From: Saccoglossus kowalevskii
Lineage: Eukaryota > Hemichordata > Enteropneusta > Harrimaniidae
Assembly: GCF_000003605.2 (NCBI RefSeq)
Contig: NW_003113972.1
Coordinates: forward strand, 103,887 to 125,776
Direction: 5' to 3'
Length of the DNA stretch: 21,890 bases
Shown here: in pieces, positions 18,781-21,890 of the stretch
Layout: the number at the start of each line of letters is the position of its first letter
Position numbering within the stretch: position 1 is the stretch's first letter
Translations under genes and position numbers: made by a program
The notes under the pieces: generated by a model
Databases searched by the model: none
Seen by the model: the letters and a program-made list of their open reading frames with translations, nothing else
What the model was told of the DNA's origin: nothing

Positions 18781-19200
18781 TGTGCTTTTTAAAGTTGATT
18801 TTTTTATGAAAATTGAATTGGTTTTCAAAATCTACAGTATGTGCATAGATTTTTGTTTTTTTTTCAAAATTATCATTAAAATTATGTTCATTTTGTATGG
18901 AAATTTTTTTCTTTCAATTTTTCAAAATTGATGTCACACATTTTTTCACTTTTATATTTTATGCTTTTTATGTTGATTTTTTATGAAAATTGAATGGTTT
19001 CCAAAATAATGTGCATACATTTTTGTTCATTAATTTTCATTAAAAATATGCATACGTGTCAATTTTGTATGAAAATTTTTCTAAAATTGTTTTTCAAACT
19101 CAATGTGCAAACAGCTGTTCCCCAAAATTGTCATTAAAATTGTGCTTTTATGTTGATTTTTTTGATGAAAATTCTTATTTCATTTTTTCATAAATTCAGA
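18781..19200. repeat. Degenerate ~180-bp AT-rich tandem repeat, about 2.3 copies
   Basis: The motif TGCTTTT..GTTGATTTTTT(AT)GAAAATT recurs at about 18783, 18962 and 19143. Between occurrences, GTGCATA-ATTTTTGTT, TCATTAAAAT and TTTTGTATG-AAATTTTT also recur in order. The spacing is 179-181 bp. Confidence 0.75.
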
Positions 19201-20610
19201 CAAAAACCTTTAAAAAAAGTGCTGTAACCCACACAATTTCAAATAATAAGCACAATAACCAGAAATATGAATGTTGTATAACGCTTTGTGATATCGCGTG
19301 CAGCTAACCACTGCATGGAAACATCACAAAATATGTACACATTACGTGCTATTAAATGAACCCAATTTCTGAGGTCAAAGTGTAAAACTTGTTTTTCTTT
19401 GCATTTAATTCACTATCCTACCTAACCACCTAACCATTCAAAGCCAATTAAAAGTGACCTCATTATTTCATTATACTGTATGCATTGCTATTTTCTTAGT
19501 AATTAAATATTTCTGCATAGGAATTCGTCTCATGTTCTATCTCAGTCAAACATATCAGGATCAATCAAGCAAATGAAATTGCGACAAGGCCCACTGAAAA
19601 CACAACCAACAACTTTTGGAATGTATATTATTTCTTGTGTGGTTTTATAGATCTATTACCTAAAATAATTAACTGCATCACTAACATTTTTTTCCTCAAA
19701 ACCTTTGTGGCAAAATTGTTTCAAAGTATACTCATTTTATTTGAATATAACTTAACTTCTATTTTAATTATACACAGCTACAACTAAACTGAGCCATAAG
19801 CAAAGCGCCCTCTATAGTCATTTTTTATCAATTTTAATTCTTTCTAACTACTCGCTTGACAAGTAAAAAAAAATGTCAAGCTTCATCCAGCTTTCCTGCA
19901 CATAGTATTCCAAATTGGAATGACCTGATAGTCCAGTTAGTTTTGGAATGTTTAGTGAGCGGCAGTGTGATTAGGTTGTTTTTTATTAGTTTCTGGTATC
20001 GCCGAATGCACAGATCCTCGTTTATTTACATCCCATGAATGGTCAATTTTCCGAACCAATAGGCATAGATGATTAAAATCAGTTCATGTTGTTATGAGTT
20101 TTCATAACAGACTATGCTTGAGAGGACTTAAGCCAACCTTTACCCACAGGACAAACACTGTTTTACAGCATCAAGCAAAAAAAAAAAAAAAAATTTTTTT
20201 TTTAAACTTTGGTACTATTTTTGGATTTAATTCTATTTTGTGAAAAAAAAAATGTTACCAGCAGTATATTTTCTCTTCCTGTGGTAGTCTCCACTGATCT
20301 CAACAGCAGGGTATCCGTCACATTTTCGCTATCGATTGTAGCTGTCAAAGTAGCAATCTTGTTAGAGCTCCCAAAAGATTAGGATTACTTTAGGTGGAAA
20401 TCACGGAAATCCTGTTATAGAACTCATTCTCCCTGCTCTGCGTAGAAACCGCTCTCTTTGATAACTCAGAGGGATTAGTGCATCAATAGTCTACAAGTAC
20501 TGAAATATGAAGGGACTGACTGACCAGTAGAAAAAACAAACTTCGGCAGCGGTTTATCCTGTGGCATAATTTTTCCCTCCACAATTTTGATCAACATTTT
20601 GCATATTTAT

Positions 20611-20684
20611 ATTATTTTTCTTTCAGTTTTTTGTTAATTTGGGACCAAAACGACAAAATTTTGCAGGTTCATTTTGTGATTGGT
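20611..20684 (+). repeat. Dispersed repeat family 2, copy B
   Basis: This is the second copy of the 16771 element, same orientation, 3.8 kb away. It appears to be an old interspersed repeat fragment. Confidence 0.65.
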
Positions 20685-21890
20685 AAAAAAAGTTACCTTT
20701 AAACAAAACGACAACTCCAGTCTTCTATTACTGATTTACTTTCTTAATATGTATTACAGGAAGGAAAACAACAGACAGATTAAAAATGTAAACAACATAA
20801 ACAATCCCATGATTCCTTGGTGCAATCCCTGGGATTGCCAGCTGCTTCTCCTTGATTTCAAACTGGAGTCACACAATTGTTTAAAGTTTGAAACCACTTT
20901 ATTACACCATTTTGGGAGGGAGGGTTAACAATCCTCGTTTTCATGAAAACAAGTCTCAAAACCTAATTGATACAACCTGTAAACTATCATTGAACGAAAA
21001 AAGTTTCAGGAAAGTTGTGAGTCATTGCAAAATTAACAACCACCTACAAACGCTATCAGCAGTGTATGTAGCTATAATGCAAAAATCATAAACGAGTGAA
21101 AACAAGTCAAGCGAGGACAGAATTTGATAAAAATTATCAGCCGAGACTGCTCAATTACTTTACTGCCACTTGAATAACGGCAGCCAATCAAGACACAACA
21201 AATGCATCTGACGGCCGTATTACGAAAGTCATCCCGAAAAAAAACTGCGAAAAAATTACAACATATTCTGCAGTGTCATGTAGAAATATCAAGGGGAAAA
21301 AATGTGAACATGACCTTGTTTTGGGGGTATGATTGCGACCTTAGTGGCAGTTTTGGAGGAACTGACCTTTATAGTGAAGGGATTCCTGTATTTGGGAGGT
21401 ACAGTACAAATGTGAAAGAGAGGGGTGCTTGTATTTTCTTTACTCCTTGCCACAGGGTTGTAAAATGTTCAAAATGTACACCAATTTACAGTCTCCAAGG
21501 CCTGTATTATGTTCATCCCTATAGGGTACACTGATTAGTTTTAAAAATACTGATTTCCGTCGTTTTCACTCCCTTGAGAAGGGTTAATAAAATCAGCGGT
21601 CTACGGATGATGAATACGCAATGTGGACTAGGGTTGCCGGGGCACAGAAGTGCAAGTTTTTTTAATTTAAATTCAATTTGTTCATGTGGCAATCTGTCAA
21701 CCTGATTGGAATAAGCTAATGTAATTCCTATATGATATTGGAATATCACTGCATGAACATCTGGGGGCTTAGTTTAAATTTATCAGCTCCCCTCAATAGC
21801 CGCATCCGCCCTGCTACAGAACAAGTACTGATTTGCATATTCTCTATAATTTACTAAGTTTGTAGTGTCAATTTTTAAACTAAAATGCAA

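Larger units (their letters stand above)
15581..21890. other. Region upstream of the first visible exon: intron and/or 5' flank, repeats only
   Basis: This 6.3 kb lies 5' of linker 1 on the minus strand. Linker 1 needs an upstream exon ending in phase 1, so at least part should be intron. I scanned it for a minus-strand ATG with a hydrophobic core and phase-1 donor and found only weak candidates (19660-19687; about 19419-19452). It also contains the repeats listed separately and an A17/T10 run at 20177-20203. No second gene is supported. Confidence 0.6.

Noticed and set aside
20255-20370. Minus-strand open stretch reading NKIATLTATIDSENV and on
   Set aside because: It looks somewhat protein-like, but it has no start, only weak splice signals and no recognised family; about 40 codons is not enough to call.
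21202-21534. 110-codon plus-strand ORF, cysteine-containing
   Set aside because: No domain, motif or splice context; composition is like the surrounding non-coding sequence.

Overview
The window is a piece of animal nuclear genome. It is AT-rich, has GT-AG introns with clear polypyrimidine tracts, and its coding sequence is broken into 34-439 bp exons scattered among minisatellites and dispersed repeats. The only gene I can support lies on the minus strand from about 15580 down to 86 and runs off the low-coordinate end. It is a Ror-family receptor tyrosine kinase: an Ig domain, a Frizzled-type cysteine-rich domain (CRD), a kringle and then a Ror-type transmembrane segment, a combination found only in Ror receptors. 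Keeping the Ig domain argues against an arthropod, since the fly Rors lack it; a mollusc, annelid, brachiopod, echinoderm or invertebrate chordate would fit. The species cannot be fixed from the sequence.

The ectodomain is present twice in one continuous reading frame. In transcript order the exons are linker 1 (15523-15580), Ig1 (9087-9401), Fz1 (6866-7304), Kr1a (6270-6361), Kr1b (4025-4175), linker 2 (3491-3551), Ig2 (3027-3325), a 34-bp microexon (2760-2793), Fz2 (1712-2145), Kr2a (1048-1142), Kr2b (564-714) and the transmembrane exon (86-291). All eleven junctions agree in phase. Every linker-to-Kr-b cassette starts and ends in phase 1, so it could be duplicated in tandem, or skipped, without breaking the frame. 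The predicted order is Ig-Fz-Kr-Ig-Fz-Kr-TM (778 codons), followed by a kinase that would lie outside the window.

The membrane-proximal copy (module 2) looks like an ordinary Ror. The distal copy (module 1) is more diverged, has the microexon fused into its Ig exon, and carries an apparent one-base deletion in the Fz exon just before the tenth CRD cysteine. That could be a sequencing error, an indel allele, or the start of decay. Phase-compatible skipping of module 1 would restore a canonical receptor.

The signal-peptide and kinase exons are not identified. A CpG-dense, GC-box-bearing block with short inverted ends (1207-1534), inside the Fz2-Kr2a intron, holds an ORF whose start resembles a signal peptide and has a phase-1 donor-like site. 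It is either an inserted mobile element or a candidate alternative first exon for a kringle-only short receptor.

The introns and the 6.3 kb upstream of linker 1 hold repeats: a 37-bp minisatellite (5488-6030), a 62-bp triplication with a 14-bp palindrome (11563-11740), two copies of a ~155-bp element (13271, 14637), a 26-bp perfect palindrome (14390), a second 37-bp array (18177-18323), a degenerate ~180-bp AT-rich tandem repeat (18781-19200) and a two-copy dispersed element (16771, 20611). No tRNA, rRNA, transposase or second protein-coding gene was recognised.
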